A stretch of 64,000 bases of DNA from Chaetomium olivaceum (GCA_039881045.1 JAYWVB010000058.1:1-64000); one strand, 5' to 3'; shown: positions 32,416-44,777, counted from the stretch's first letter. Notes: generated by a model not told the origin, from the letters alone. Numbers and translations: made by a program.

Positions 32416-35400
32416 ATATCAAGGGAAGAGAAGGTCGCGGATTCGAGCTTTGGTCCATCTACAACCCTCCCGGCGGTGAGAACGTGCCGAGAGCCCTCCA
32501 AGGGCGGCCAAGGCCGAGCCACCCGGTGGTGCTAGCAGGGGACTTCAACCTAAAGCACCCACTGTGGGACGAGTTTGGACGCTACGACAGGAAATCCGAA
32601 AACCTATTGAAGCTGAGTTCCCTGTGGGACCTCACCATCAGGACGCCAAAAGGGGCGGCAACGCGAGCCCCTCAAGGGCGGCAGCGAGGCCGCCCGTCAA
32701 CCATTGACCACTTCTGGACGTCAGAAAACCTCCAAACAGTATACTACGGAGAAGAGTGTCGTGGAAAGTCGGACCACTACCCACAGGTGCTCGAGGTCGG
32801 GGGAGGGCATGGGCCGAGGCCAACCCAACCAGACGGCTGGGCCTGGAAGAAGATGGACAAGGAGAGGGTGAAGGCTGAATCAACGTTACTGTGCAAGGCT
32901 ATGGGACTCACAGACCCGGGACCGAACGGGCTACTGGCCAGGATCCGAACAGTCGAGGGCCTTGACAGAGCTTTCGACAGCCTGGTTGGGTGGCTCACCT
33001 GGGTCGCAGGGGAAAGTACTCCGCGGAAGAAGGGAGCTGCGGCTATAGCTCTCCTTGGTGGACTGCGGAGGTGCAACAGGCCGCCCGGGAGGCCCGGAGG
33101 GCAGAAAGGCTGGCGAAGGAGACTCGGGCAGAGTACTGTTGGGAGGAGCTTGGCGAGAGGCTCAGGGACCTTGCCAGGATAACACGTGAAGCGCGGACGA
33201 GGGCTTGGAGGAACAATCTGCAGGACGCAAGCGAGGCAGAGAAGCCTGACCGGATCTGGAGACTGGAAAGATGGGCTAGGCTACGGAGCTTTTTGCCGCC
33301 GAACCACGAGGCTACCGGCATTTAAGGACTCGTCCGGGCGGTAACAGCCGAAACGCATGACCAGAAGGCCAGCGCACTAGCCGAGAGGTTCTTCCCGGAC
33401 CCTCCGGCCAACCTAACGGACGTGGAAGACCAAGCCTTCCTGGGCAGCTGGAACCCGGGCTTCGACGTCTCTCAGGCAGTGACACCGACCGAGGTCACGA
33501 AGGCAATAGGAGGAGCAAGCCCCTGGAAGGCGCCAGGGGAGGATGCTCCCGATGGGTCTCCTGAAGGCATGTGGAACACACTGGCTGAAGTGCTCGCCGT
33601 ATTAGTGACGAGATGCCTGGAACTGGGATGGTTTCCCAACCGGTTCAAAGGGCAAGGACCGTAGTACTACCGAAGCCGGGAAGGCACCGCCAGTGTATCA
33701 GACCCCGGGGGGATATAGGCCCATTGCGCTGCTGCCAACCCTAGGGAAGGTAATAGAGTCAGTGGTCGCCAAAAAGGTCACTCAAGCGGCAGAAGCCAAC
33801 GGCCTGTTACCAGACGAACAGATGGGAAACAGGGCACACGCTCCACGAGCTGGCTGTCGGCTAGTAGTAGCCCAGGTCCAGGAGGCGTGGAGACAAAAGG
33901 CCACGGCATCCCTGTTGCAACTCGACATTTCAGGAGCCTTCGATACGGTCAACCACACCCGATTGCTAGCAACGCTGCGGGAAATGGGCTACCCGAGGTG
34001 GCTAGTCCTCTGGACGAAAAGACTGGTTGACGGGCCGAGAGGCCACCCTCCTTTTTGACGGCAAGGCAGCGGCACCGACGGCAGTTCGGGCAGGGGTCCC
34101 CCAAGGCTCACCCCTTTCCCCTGTCTCTTCATCCTCTACATTTCCTCACTATACAAGCAGCTAAAAGACGAACACCCTCACTTGGCTATAGCGGGGTTTG
34201 CGGATGACACCAACCTCATGGTATTTGGTCGTAACCCCGAGGCTAACGTCCGGCAACTAGAGGCGGCGTGGGAAACGTGTCTACGATGGGCCACAGTCGG
34301 GGGATGAAGTTTGCCCCGGAAAAGAGCGAACTCATCCATTTCAACAAGGGACGACGGCAGTGGACAAACGAGCTAAACCTCACCAACCCAGGGGGGGGCA
34401 CCAGCCCCGTCAGACCGACGGAGTCTGCCAGGTTCCTGGGAGTCTGGCTGGACCGGAAGCTCAACTGGAAAGCCCACCTTGCGGCGGTGGAAAAGAAAAT
34501 GAAGACCCAGAGCTACGCACTGTCGAGAATAGCGGCGAACGTGGGGACTGGGCTAGCCAAAGCGCGAGAAGTGTACACAAAGTGCATCCGGTCAGCGCTG
34601 GCCTATGGCGCATCGTCGTTCCACATCCCCACGGACGTGGAAGGCGAGCCGGTAAGGAAAGGCATCACCGGGGCCCTCGGGAAGGTCCAGAACAAAAGCT
34701 TGCGGATTGTGGCGGGAGCCTTCAAAGCCACTCCCATTCGCAACCTCGAGACGGAGACGTGGGTGCCACCGTTAGACCTGTATTTCAACAAACGGCTTGC
34801 AGACTTTGAAACCAGACTCCAGCGAACCGACCTGGACGACGGCCAGGGCGGCAAGAGGACCGCAGGGGGGATCATTCTCACTGCCTGTCGCAAGATACAG
34901 CAGAGGCTCCGCCCGAGGAGCGGCAACAGGGGCCGGCCGCGAACCGTGGGACTGCAGGAGCCCACGGCAGTGGAGAAAGCCGCGAGCACGATCGCGCGCT
35001 GGACGGGGGGAGCCGCAGACACGGACAGTGTGGTAGAGGACGCCTGGAGAGCGAGGTGGCTGAAGGAAGGAGACGGCAGAGCAATCAGACCGGCGGACGA
35101 CCTTGACCATCAGCGGGAGACGCTGTTCCGGGACGAAACCCTAAGACGACACGACGGCCTGAGCAAGGCGAAGAGCTCTCTGCTGGTCCAAATCCGGACA
35201 GGGGCAGTAGGCCTACGGGACTTTCTGTTTACACGGGGAGTCCCAGAGGTCCTAACGCCCGCCTGCCAGTGCGGCGAGGGACGGGAGACTGCCGAACACC
35301 TGGTGGTGTGGTGTTTGGCTCCACCGCTGACTCGAAGATGGGAGAGAACTGATATTCGAACGCGACGGGACTTTTACTCTGTTCTACACGGTATTAATCC

Positions 35401-35705
35401 TACATCGGCACGGCTCGCGGGGAGGGTCCTGGAATGGCTGATGGACTCAGGGAGGCTGATGATGTTCAGTTTGGCCAGGAGGCTTGAGCTGGAAGCGGCG
35501 GCCTAGCACGCACCTCCCTCGGAGGCCAGGGGGCCTCCTCTCTTTGTATACGCAGGCTCACGCACATGTACTTTCCTTAACTGTCGGTATGGGTTTTTCA
35601 TCCGGCCCGCGAGGGCGCGGTTTTCCTGTACATTAAATAGCTGAGGGTCCGGCACGCCTTAGGGCATAGCGGAGTATGAATAATAATAATAATATATCAA
35701 GGGAA
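32416..35705 (+). mobile_element. LINE (Tad-like non-LTR retrotransposon), 5'-truncated, copy 1
   Basis: A 13-bp direct repeat TATATCAAGGGAA flanks the insertion at 32416-32428 and 35693-35705; the element is 32429-35692. It ends in a short ATAATAATA tail after GGAGTATGA. The sequence holds the end of an endonuclease, a reverse transcriptase and a CCHC zinc motif. The start of the endonuclease and all of ORF1 are missing, as expected from incomplete target-primed reverse transcription. Confidence 0.93.
32429..35506 (+). pseudogene. LINE polyprotein fragment, frameshifted (copy 1)
   Basis: Readable pieces: endonuclease C-terminal part (VVLAGDFNLKHPLWDEFG, DHFWTS, GKSDHYPQV) at 32484-33180; linker to 33660; reverse transcriptase from 33690 (GGYRPIALLPTLGKV, LQLDISGAFDTVNHTRL), AGVPQGSP about 34090 and FADDTNLMVFG about 34196; C-terminal domain 34268-35506 with CQCG...H...C. 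Frame shifts or stops occur near 33000, 33325, 33660, 33840, 34030 and 34120, so no enzyme can be made. The catalytic Asp pair FADD remains. Confidence 0.9.
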
Positions 35706-36024
35706 ACTACTGAGTTTCGGTTCCATGATGTTCGACAACCTGGAGTTTTGTGAGGCTGATGTTCGGCCCTTTACTAGTATAGCGGCGGTAGATGGATGAC
35801 GGGGCGGGGGCTGGGTCTTCATCACTCCCTAACATAGAATTTGTGTATACAAGGGATATAAGGTCATGGGGTTAAGATGCACAACCCGGACCATTCTACG
35901 CTTGTTCATTAACATAACGCCATACTCACGCTGAGACCATCATCATCTTTACCTTGAAAGTTGAAGTAATGGGTAACTCGTAGTTCCGGACTAAAAACTA
36001 TGATATGATTGGCTCGCCCATCTA
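35706..36024. other. Intergenic, nothing recognised
   Basis: About 320 bp between LINE copy 1 and the 3' end of the phospholipase gene. No gene or repeat was recognised. Confidence 0.5.
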
Positions 36025-36647
36025 TCAATCCACCCGCCAGAGATCGCCCTTTGCCTGGGCCTCGGCAACAAGCTTGTCATAGATCGCCACCTTCTCCTCA
36101 TACTCCTTAAGAAGGTCGTCAGCTCGCTTTCCTTGAGTACTACCGCCGAATGCCCTAACGGCGGCATAGTAGACATCGGCCAATGCCTCGCAAACACCCC
36201 GCACGCTGCTGTTGCGGCATTGGTAATAGAGACTGCACCAAGTGTCAGCGGCTTGCTAGTCTGCACGGCATTTGTATGCAGAAACCGAGAGGTCTATACT
36301 GACTCTGACTTGAAGTTGTCATCGACTTTCAGTTTGCCGGCATCTGTGAACCTGTTTTGGGCCTTGTAGTTGCGATACCCAAAGTCGTGCCTGTGGCAAG
36401 CCGGGAGAAAGGGAAATCCAAACGGGTTGTCGGGAGACGAGGTGCAGCCGTTGGAGTCCCAAATCAGGTTCGCAGGATCACGGGCATTGCGGCGGGATGT
36501 GAAGGTAGGGAGAGTGATGCTGTAGAGATATTGATCGGTGATCTGACTCGCCGTCTGCCGTTGGACAAGAGAGGTATCGACGTCACTGGGGGCGGGAAGC
36601 GCCAGAGTAGACGCCGCAAGACAGAGGACGCTTGCGAAGAACTTCAT
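36025..36647 (-). CDS. Secreted fungal phospholipase A2
   Basis: Two exons, 36647-36304 and 36232-36025, with a 71-nt intron (GTCAGT...CAG), giving 183 aa. A signal peptide (MKFFASVLCLAASTLALPAP) leads into a short propeptide and the fungal/bacterial-type PLA2 domain. The Ca-binding and active region holds WDSNGCTSS and the catalytic pair His87-Asp88 in CHRHDFGY. Cys68, Cys84, Cys120 and Cys129 would give the two disulfides of this family. The C-terminal helical part contains VCEALADVYYAAVRAFGG and ends WRVD. It hydrolyses the sn-2 ester of phospholipids, probably outside the cell. Small secreted PLA2s have been linked to symbiosis, conidiation and lipid use in fungi; the role here is unknown. 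It is intact although enclosed by two inverted LINE copies. Confidence 0.92.
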
Positions 36648-39141
36648 TGCAGCGATGTAAACTCGGGAAGGCCGCGATGTATAGGCGAGAGGTTTGTTTA
36701 CTGGAGCTCAATCTAATACCGGTTCATGGACCCAGCATCGGAACTCGCGAAGGCTTTTAAATAAGTCCCAGTCTCAACGAAATCGACAACTCAGGTCCTT
36801 CGCAGACTGAAAAGGGACACCGAGTTGGAAACAGCGAAACATGGGTCCAAGGGACATCGGGCGACGCCGCCATCGCAACCTGCCTTATCGAGAAATGCTT
36901 ACCGAGGCGATGTGGGTTGGCCAATTCACGATGGCACCTCCGATCAAGACCGAATTGCTTTGCCGCACCTCTCCCATCGAGCTCTAGCCTGTAAAAATGC
37001 AGGCTTCCGCCACACCAGCATAGGACTGGGCCGTTGATCATCACGGTGAATGCTGTTCTGAGCGGACATCGATGCGCTACGACGGAAGGTGGCCGCGCTG
37101 GCGACGATGGTTGGTTCCCCTCGCCACGGGCCAAGGTATCGCCGTTCTCATGCTGCTGACCAGTCGTTGGCCTGAAAACAGAACAGCGGCGCGAATGATT
37201 CTTGGGCGGCCGGCCAGCTTGACTTTCCCCCCGCTCCCCCGCACTTGAGTTTCCAGCAACACATGGAACACGGGAACAGCCGACGGGCCAATCCGGGTTA
37301 TGCTGACTGCCAAGTCGGTGTTCCAAGCAACGCCGCATGCAAAAGGAAGTTCCAGACGGCCCCTTGGTGGAGATCGCCGATGCCTCGGTCGGCCGGGTGT
37401 CGTCGACACGGTTTCTTTATGGGTGTCAATACTCAGCCAGCAATCGCTCCCGAGTGAATTCGTGCGCCGGACTAGGTAGCGAAATGTCAGAATTCCTTCA
37501 ATAACATAAAACGGTCCGGATACCGGGAAGCCCGAATGTTTTCAGCATCCGTGAATGCGGGTTGTGTACGATAATACCTGCTACGAAGCAGACTGGTCAT
37601 GTAAATTTTGGAGAAATCGCAAATGTCTTTGACGAGGCATACAAAAACCCTTTGAATAGTCCGAACTCAAACAGATGCTAGTCAGGTAATGCAGGTAAAA
37701 TACAATTTGTCTCTTTTCCAACAATCGTGGAACATGCATCCGCGAGTATGCACATTCCAGTTGCCCCCGGCCCGGAGCCCATCTCAGGGGGAGGAGCGAC
37801 GCGCTAAACCACAAGTCTTCATAGGCTGTCTATTCATAGCATTCAAATACCCGGATGCCGCATCGACCTCGTCCCCGCTTGTATCCAGTAAATCTCGGCA
37901 GTGAATGTCAGGGCTCCACTTGAAGATAAGCAAGGTAACCATCCGAAAGAGGTACAAAAGTTGAACTGATATATTCTCTGTGCGAGGGGAAGAATCGAAC
38001 CATTCCCGCCACCCGACCTCGGGGTCTCAGGCGGCGGTGGGCCGGGGATCGTTAGCTAGAATGGGACGTACCGGCTTGCCAAATCCTGCCCGGGTAATGG
38101 ACGTCAATCGCGCCCGCCGTTCCCAATTCCCGACAAACTCCGGAATGAACGAGTTGATGCCAAGCGACAATCGACTAGACGCCCGCAATTCGTAACAAGT
38201 ATGAGCTCAATGGCAAAAGAACATTCATGATAGCCCAGCCTCAACTTGAAGATTGGTCCGACAGTGTTCGTAGCGTCCGCCAAAGCTTCCGTGTTGCTAA
38301 ACTCCGGCTCGCTATTATTATGGTACTCGTCACTCCATGTCATAGATAACCTGGAGGGTCCCAATGGCTTGAAAGACCGTCTCCATCTTGGCAGGCGCTA
38401 GTCAGTGCTTATAGCCTCTAGCAACGGACCTCGAAGTGAGGAGGGTGTCGAGGCCCCACTTAGGCGGCGAATGGCGGCGGCATCCTGATCGTTGACCGGT
38501 CCAGAGTCTCGCGAGCCCGGATAGGCTTCACTCCAACGGAGGCCACGCATAGCTAGGTATGGACGCAAGGTCCGTTGTTTTGCCCATTGCCCACCTCCAA
38601 ACCACGTACAAGGGGTATGAGTCTGCAGCCTCCAAAGATCTTCCGGGCTAAAGCCTATATCATTCTTCTTGAAGCCCAGATCATTGTTGAAGCAGTCCAA
38701 GTTGTCCCTGCCGAAGTGGATATTAAGAGTGCCCCCGCTACGGCCCCGAGGTGTCTGGACTTGCACGGAGGCGGAGCAAGGGAGTACTAATGACTATGTC
38801 TCCCCCACTGTCAGCGCGTACAAGGGAAACATGGGCCCCGCATTGAGGGTAGTTCAAAATAATCCTGAAGGGTTTAGGTCAGTCAGGCAGTTGGTTGAGA
38901 TGCAATGGTGTGAATCAAACCGCAGAAAGGTTAGGTTAAGGTGACAGGCAAACATGCGGGACACATCACCAAGGTGACCTTCAGTTTCAGAACGCCTGTA
39001 GCGTGGATAATAGCATGGTAGTAATCTGTGATGTAACGCTGTTTTCCGACTCAGGTATTGCCCACTAGTCGCAAGAGCTTGGGCTACCCGTCCTGGCAAT
39101 CACCTATCTCACCCTACGGTCTCGATGAGCCGGCCTACTAT
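36648..39141. other. Intergenic, nothing firmly recognised
   Basis: A 2.5-kb stretch between the phospholipase and LINE copy 2. No convincing gene. A possible C-terminal exon on the + strand ends in GLDEPAYYDS and a TAA at 39148-39150, exactly where LINE copy 2 is inserted; no upstream exon was found. At 37982-38040 a GGTTCGATTC word on the minus strand resembles a tRNA T-loop, but no acceptor stem was found. Confidence 0.45.
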
Positions 39142-42100
39142 GACTCGTAAATTATTATTATTATTCATACTCCGCTGTGCCTTAAGGCGTGCCGGACCCT
39201 CAGCTATTTACTGTACAGGAAAACCGCGCCCTCACAGGCCGGATGAAAAACCCATACCAACCTTCAAGGAAAGTACACGTGTGTGAGCCTGCGAATACAA
39301 AGAGAGGAGCCCCCCTGGCCTCTGAAGGAGGGGCGTGTTAGGCCGCCGCTTCCAGCTCGAGCCTCCTAGCCAAACTGTACATCGGCAGCCTTCCTGAGTC
39401 CATCAGCCATCCCAGGACCCTCCTCGTGAGCCGTGCTGTTGCAGGATCAATACCGTGCAGAACAGAGTAAAAGTCCCGTCGCGTTCAAATTCCAGCTCTC
39501 TCCCATCTTCGAGTTAGCGGTGGGCCAAACACCACACTACCAGGTGCTCGGCAGTCTCCCGTCCTTCGCCGCACTGGCAGGCGGGCGTTAGGATCTCTGG
39601 GACTCCTCGTGTAAACAGAAAGTCCCGTAGGCCTATTGCCCCCGTTCGGATTGGACCAGCAGAGAACTCCTCGCCTTGGTGAGACCGTCGTGCCGTCTTA
39701 GGGTTTCCTCTCGGAATAGCGTCTCTCGCTGATGGTCAAAGTCGTCCGCTGGTCTGGTGATTGCTCTACCGTCCCGTTCCTTTAGCCACCTCGCTCTCCA
39801 GGCTTCCTCCGCTCCCTGTTTGTATCTACAGCTCCCCCCGTCCAGCGCGCAATCGTGCTTGCGGCGTTCTCCACTGCCGTGGGCTCCCGCAGTCCCACTG
39901 TTCGCGGCCGGCCCCTGCCGCCGTACCCCGACCGGAGTCTCTGCTGTATCTTGCGACAGGCGGTAAGAACGACGCTCCCTGCGGTCTTCTTGCCGCCCTG
40001 GCCGTCGTCTAAGTCGGTTCGCTGGAGCCTGGTTTCAAAGTCCGCAAGTCGCTTGTTGAGGTATAGGTCCAACGGTGGCACCCACGCCTCCGTTTCAAGG
40101 TTGCGGATGGGAGTGTGCTTGAAGGCTCCCGTCACAATCCGCAAGCTTTTGTTCTGGGCCTTCCCGAGGGCCTTGGTGATGCCTTTCTTTACCGGCTCGC
40201 CTCCTACGTCCGTGGGGATGTGAAACGACGATGCGCCGTAGGCCAGCGCTGACCGGATGCACTTTGTGTACACTTCTCGCGCTTTAGCTAGCCCCAGTCC
40301 CCACGTCGTCGCCGCTAGCCTCGACAGGGCGTAGCTCTGGGTCTTCAGCTTCCTCTCCACCGCCGCAAGGTGGGCTTTCCAGTTGAGCTTCCGGTCTAGC
40401 CAGACTCCTAGAAACCTGGCAGACTCTTTTGGTCTGACGGGGCTGGTGCCTCTCCCTGGGTTGGTGAGTTCCAGCTGGTTCGTCCACTGCCGTCGTCCCT
40501 TGTTGAAATGAATTAGCTCGCTCTTTTCCGGGGCGAACTTCATCCCCCGACTGTCTGCCCATCGCATACATGTTTCCCACGCCGCCTCCAGTTGCCGGAC
40601 ATTGGCCTCGGGGTTTCGACCAAATACCAGGAGGTTGGTGTCATCCGCAAACCCCGTTATAGCCAAGTGAGGGTGCTCGTCTTTTAGCTGCTTGTATAAT
40701 GAGGAAATATAGAGGATGAAGAGGACAGGGGAAAGCGGTGAGCCTTGGGGGACCCCTGCCCGAATTGCTGTCGGTGCCGCCGTCTTGCCGTCAAAAAGGA
40801 GGGTGGCCTCTCGGCCCGTCAACCAGTCTTTTGTCCAGAGGACAAGCCACCTCGGGTAGCCCATTTCTCGCAGAGTTGCTAGTAGTCGTGTGTGGTTGAC
40901 CGTATCGAAGGCCCCTGAAATGTCCAGTTGCAACAGGGATGCCGTGGCCTTTTGTCTCCACGCCTCCTGGACCTGGGCTACTACTAGCCGCACAGCCAGC
41001 TCCATGGAGCGGTGTGCCCTGTTTCCCATTTGTTCGTCCGGTAGTAAGCCGTTGGCTTCTGCAGCTTGAGTGACCTTCCTGGCGACCACTGACTCTACTA
41101 CCTTCCCTAGGGTCGGCAGTAGCGCAATGGGCCTATATCCTCCTGGGGTCTGATACACTGGCGGTGCCTTCCCCGGCTTCGGTAGTACTATGGTCTTTGC
41201 CCTTTTGAACCGGTCGGGAAACCACGCCAGTTCCAGGCACCTCGTCGCCAGTACAGCGAGCACTTCAGCCAGTGGTTCCACATGCCTTCAGGAGACCCAC
41301 CGGGAGCAGATCCTCCCCTGGCGCCTTCCAGGGGCTTGCTCTTCCTATCGCTTTCGTGATCTCGGTCGGCGTCACTGCCTGTGAGACGTCGAAGCCCGGG
41401 TTCCAGCTGTCCAGAAAGGCTTGGTCTCCCACGTCCGTTAGGTTGGCCGGTGGGTCCGGGAAGAACCTCTCGGCCAGTGCGCTGGCCTTCTGATCATGCG
41501 TTTTGGCCGTTACCTGCCCGGACGAGTCCTTAAATGCCGGTAGCTCGGCGGTTCCGGCGGTAAAAAGCTCCGCAGCCTAGCCCATCTCTCCAAGCTCCAC
41601 ATCTGATCGGGCTTCTTTGCCCCGCTTGCTTCCTGCAGGTTGTTCCTCCAAGCCCTCGTCCGTGCTTCTCGCGTTGTTCTGGCAAGGTCCTTGAGCCTTT
41701 CGCCGAGCTCCTCCCAACAGTACTCTGCCCGAGTCTCCTTCGCCAGCCTCTCGGCCCTCCTGGCCTCCCGGGCGGCCTGCTGCACCTCCACAGTCCACCA
41801 GTGAGAGCTGTAGCCGCAGCTCGCCTTCTTCCGTGGAGTGCTTTCCCCAGCGACCCATGTGAGCCACTCCACCAGGCTATCAAAAGCATTGTCGAGACCC
41901 TCGACTGTTCGGGTCCTGCTCAGTAGCCCATTCGGCCCCGGGTCTGTGAGACCCATGGCCCTACACAGCAGCTCTGATTCAGCTTTCACCCTCTCCCTGT
42001 CCATCTTCTTCCAGGCCCAGCCGTCTGGTTGGGTTGGCCTCGGCCCACGCCCTTCCCCGACCTCGAGCACTTGTGGGTAGTGGTCTGACTTTCCGCGACA

Positions 42101-42456
42101 TTCTTCCCCGTAGTATACTGCCTGGAGGTTTTCCAAAGTCCAGAAGTGGTCGATGGTTGACGGGTGGCCTCGCTGTCGCCCCTGGGGAGCTCGCGTTGTC
42201 GCCCCCCTTGGAGTCCTGATGGTGAGGTCCCACAGGGAACCCAGCTGCAAAAGGTCTTCAGATTCCCTATCGTAGCGTCCGAACTCGTCCCACAGTGGGT
42301 TCTTTAGGTTGAAGTCTCCTGCCAGAACCACCGGGTGGCTTGGCCTCGGCCGCCCTTGGAGGGCTCTCGGTACGTTCTCGCCGCCGGGGGGGTTGTATAT
42401 GGACCAAAGCTTGAATCCGGGGCCCTCCCTTCCAAGGTCCGCCGACTCGTAAATTA
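39142..42456 (-). mobile_element. LINE (Tad-like), 5'-truncated, copy 2, inverted
   Basis: A 13-bp target-site duplication GACTCGTAAATTA flanks the element at 39142-39154 and 42444-42456; the element is 39155-42443 on the minus strand. It ends in a TAATAATAAT tail (reads as TTATTATTATT at 39155) like copy 1 and is closely related to copy 1 along the full length. It is 5'-truncated at almost the same point as copy 1. Confidence 0.94.
39345..42331 (-). pseudogene. LINE polyprotein fragment (copy 2), reverse transcriptase largely open
   Basis: Endonuclease remainder at 42331-41510 (VVLAGDFNLKNPLWDEFG, GKSDHYPQV). A 499-codon open frame at 41281-39782 holds the full reverse transcriptase core: GGYRPIALLPTLGKVVESVV, LQLDISGAFDTVNHTRL, GVPQGSPLSPVLF, and FADDTNLLVFG with the catalytic Asp pair, followed by RFLGVWLDRKLNWKAHL. 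Frame breaks near 41510-41280 and near 39785 separate the endonuclease and the C-terminal CCHC region (39345-39780). It is better kept than copy 1 but still broken at both sides of the RT. Confidence 0.9.
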
Positions 42457-42962
42457 CGGCATTGCTACGCAGCAGTATTACAATGATGACTTCCGAAACT
42501 AAAAGTTGCTACAGGAGGCGAAGATATGCCACGTCCCAAACGAGGACAAGTACATTAGTCACGCCATTCTAATCCTATACGCTACAGAGTTGATGTCGTG
42601 CGGATGGGCAGCACCGTGATACGGGGTGGGGGTTGGCATCGTGGCGGGGAGTCACGTTGAAGCTAAAAGAAAGCCGTACCTCCAAAGGCTTGGAACAACG
42701 TGATTGAGGAAAGTGCGTGTAGACACATAATCTGTACGGGACAAATTGATAGGAAAAAGAAGGGACAAATGTCAAAACATTTGTCAACAACCACTTGGCG
42801 CCGTCGCTCAGGCATGAGCACCTAGGTGTCTACAAATAGTACCAACCTAGGAAACCTTTGTCTTCTCTTTCCCCTCCATTTCCTTTTAAATCGGGTTCGG
42901 GCAAAATATAAGGTATCTTGTGTGTTAGCAACTCTCCTATATTGTTAATATACTATTCCATA
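42457..42962. other. Short spacer between LINE copy 2 and pogo element 1
   Basis: About 500 bp, no gene recognised. It is AT-richer than its neighbours. Confidence 0.5.
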
Positions 42963-43009
42963 ACGTACTTGCATAACGAAGCGCCCACCATAACGAAGCG
43001 CCCACTTTT
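42963..43009 (+). repeat. pogo 1 terminal inverted repeat, left
   Basis: Perfect inverted match to 44778-44824; contains two head-to-tail copies of a 17-bp word. Confidence 0.95.
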
Positions 43010-43060
43010 TTACACCTAACAACCTTCCAACTCTATCCTCACTTTTCTCCACACAACAAA

Positions 43061-44717
43061 ATGGAATCTCTTCCAAAAGAAACTCGTATGATCCTTGCGC
43101 TTGAAGCTCTCAAGAAAGACCCTAAACTTTCTGTCCGAAAAGCTTCTGCGATCTACGAGGTCTCACGAAGCTCGCTCCGCGACCGACGCGCCGGAAAGCA
43201 ACCACGACGCGAAATACCAGCCAACCTTCGAAAACTGACTGACTTTGAAGAGCAAGTCCTTCTTGAGAGAGTACTCGACCTTGATGCGCGAGGATTTCAG
43301 CCCCAGCTCTCGGACCTTCGAGAAATGGCCGATCGCCTTCGGGCCGCACGCGGCGCGTCGGGCGTCGGACCCCGATGGGCAAACGGTTTCGTAAAGCGAC
43401 ATTCCAAGGTTACGACGCGTTTCCGACGCCGAATCGATTACAAGAGAGCCCAATGCGAAGATCCCGACGTAGTAAACGCGTGGTTTCGGCTCGTACGCAA
43501 CGTAATCGATAAATACGCGATCCAAGAGGGGGACATCTACAACTTCGACGAGACTGGGTTCCAGATGGGCATACTTTCGAGTGCAAAGGTCGTGACGAGC
43601 TCCGAGCGACGTGGACGGCCTCGCACAAAGCAGCCTGGCAATCGAGAGTGGGTTACGGTGATCCAAGCTGTGTGTGCGGATGGCTGGGTCGTGCCGCCGT
43701 ACTTTGTCGTCAAGGGGAAAAACCACCTCCTCCCTTGGTACCAGGACAAGCCGGTTCCAGCCCGAATGGAGAGTCCATACAAGCGAGAATGGCTGGACAA
43801 CAAATGAGATTGGCCTCGATTGGCTAAAACATTTCGACGAGGCTACCAAACGCCGTACGAGAGGGGTACATCGACTGCTCATCCTTGACGGCCACGAAAG
43901 CCACCACTCGGTCGACTTCGAAGATTTCTGCAAGGCCAACAACATTGTTACACTTTGCATGCCTCCCCATTCTTCCCACTTTCTCCAGCCTCTTGATGTT
44001 GGGTGTTTTAGTCCGCTCAAGGCCTCGTACGGCAAGCGGATTGAGCAGATGATGCGGATGCAGATCACCCACATTACGAAGGAGGACTTCTTCGACGCGT
44101 TTGTCGAGGCATTTCACGCTTCAATCACAGCGAACAACATACGAGCGGGCTTTAGAGCAACTGGCCTTGTTCCTTTTGACCCTGAATTGGTAGTTTCTTG
44201 CCTCGACCCTAAGCCACTTACCCCATCTCCTCCAAACTCGCGTCCCGGAACAGCCTCGACTTGGGCCCTGAAGACCCCATCCAATGCGTACGACGCGACC
44301 AAGAGCTCCATCACTCTCAAGCGGAAGATCGAGAACCATCAAGGTAGCTCTCCGACTCACATTTTCGACATCATCGACTTGCAGGCCAAGAGCATCTCAA
44401 AATTGGCACATGAAATGGTGTTACTCCGAGCTGAGGCCCAGGAACTTCGTACAGCAAATGAGCGACTAAGCAAGCGCCGTAGGACAAAGAAAACGCGTCT
44501 GCAGGAAGGAGGATCACTTAGTTTACAAGAGGCAAAGGGTTTGATGGCTGACCGGGGACTTGGTGATAAGGACTGCGAGGAAACGTCAGGGAGTAGTGGT
44601 TGTATAACAGTGGGTGGGCCACGCATTCGGCTCTGCAGCAACTGCAAGAAGCCCGGCCACAATGCGCGGACATGTCAAGTAGTTTGCGAGATGTCTGAAG
44701 ACAGTGACTCCGAGTAG
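43061..44717 (+). pseudogene. pogo/Fot1 transposase with one frameshift (element 1)
   Basis: MESLPKETRM begins 51 bp inside the left TIR. Order: psq-type helix-turn-helix (ALKKDPKLSVRKASAIYEVSRSSLRDR); CENP-B/Tc5 helix-turn-helix (about residues 60-125); DDE_1 catalytic core with Asp in IYNFDETGFQMG, in RLLILDGHESHH and in FLQPLDVGCF; coiled-coil-like tail (ISKLAHEMVLLRAEAQELRTANERL); and a zinc knuckle CSNCKKPGHNARTC (CX2CX4HX4C) at the end. A one-base shift near 43771 splits the core between the first and second Asp. Otherwise the protein (about 550 aa) is complete. The family cuts and pastes at TA. The element cannot move itself unless this shift is a sequence error. Confidence 0.92.
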
Positions 44718-44777
44718 TTTTAATTGATTTGAGTTGTTGTGGCTGAATTGACTTACACAAAGTGGTTGAGGTCCGGG

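Noticed and set aside
37982..38050. tRNA-like T-loop on the minus strand (GGTTCGATTC)
   Set aside because: No pairing acceptor stem, anticodon arm or D-arm of the right lengths could be found around it.
38398..38766. A 122-codon minus strand frame
   Set aside because: Looks somewhat protein-like but no family or splice partner was recognised, and no supporting features were seen.
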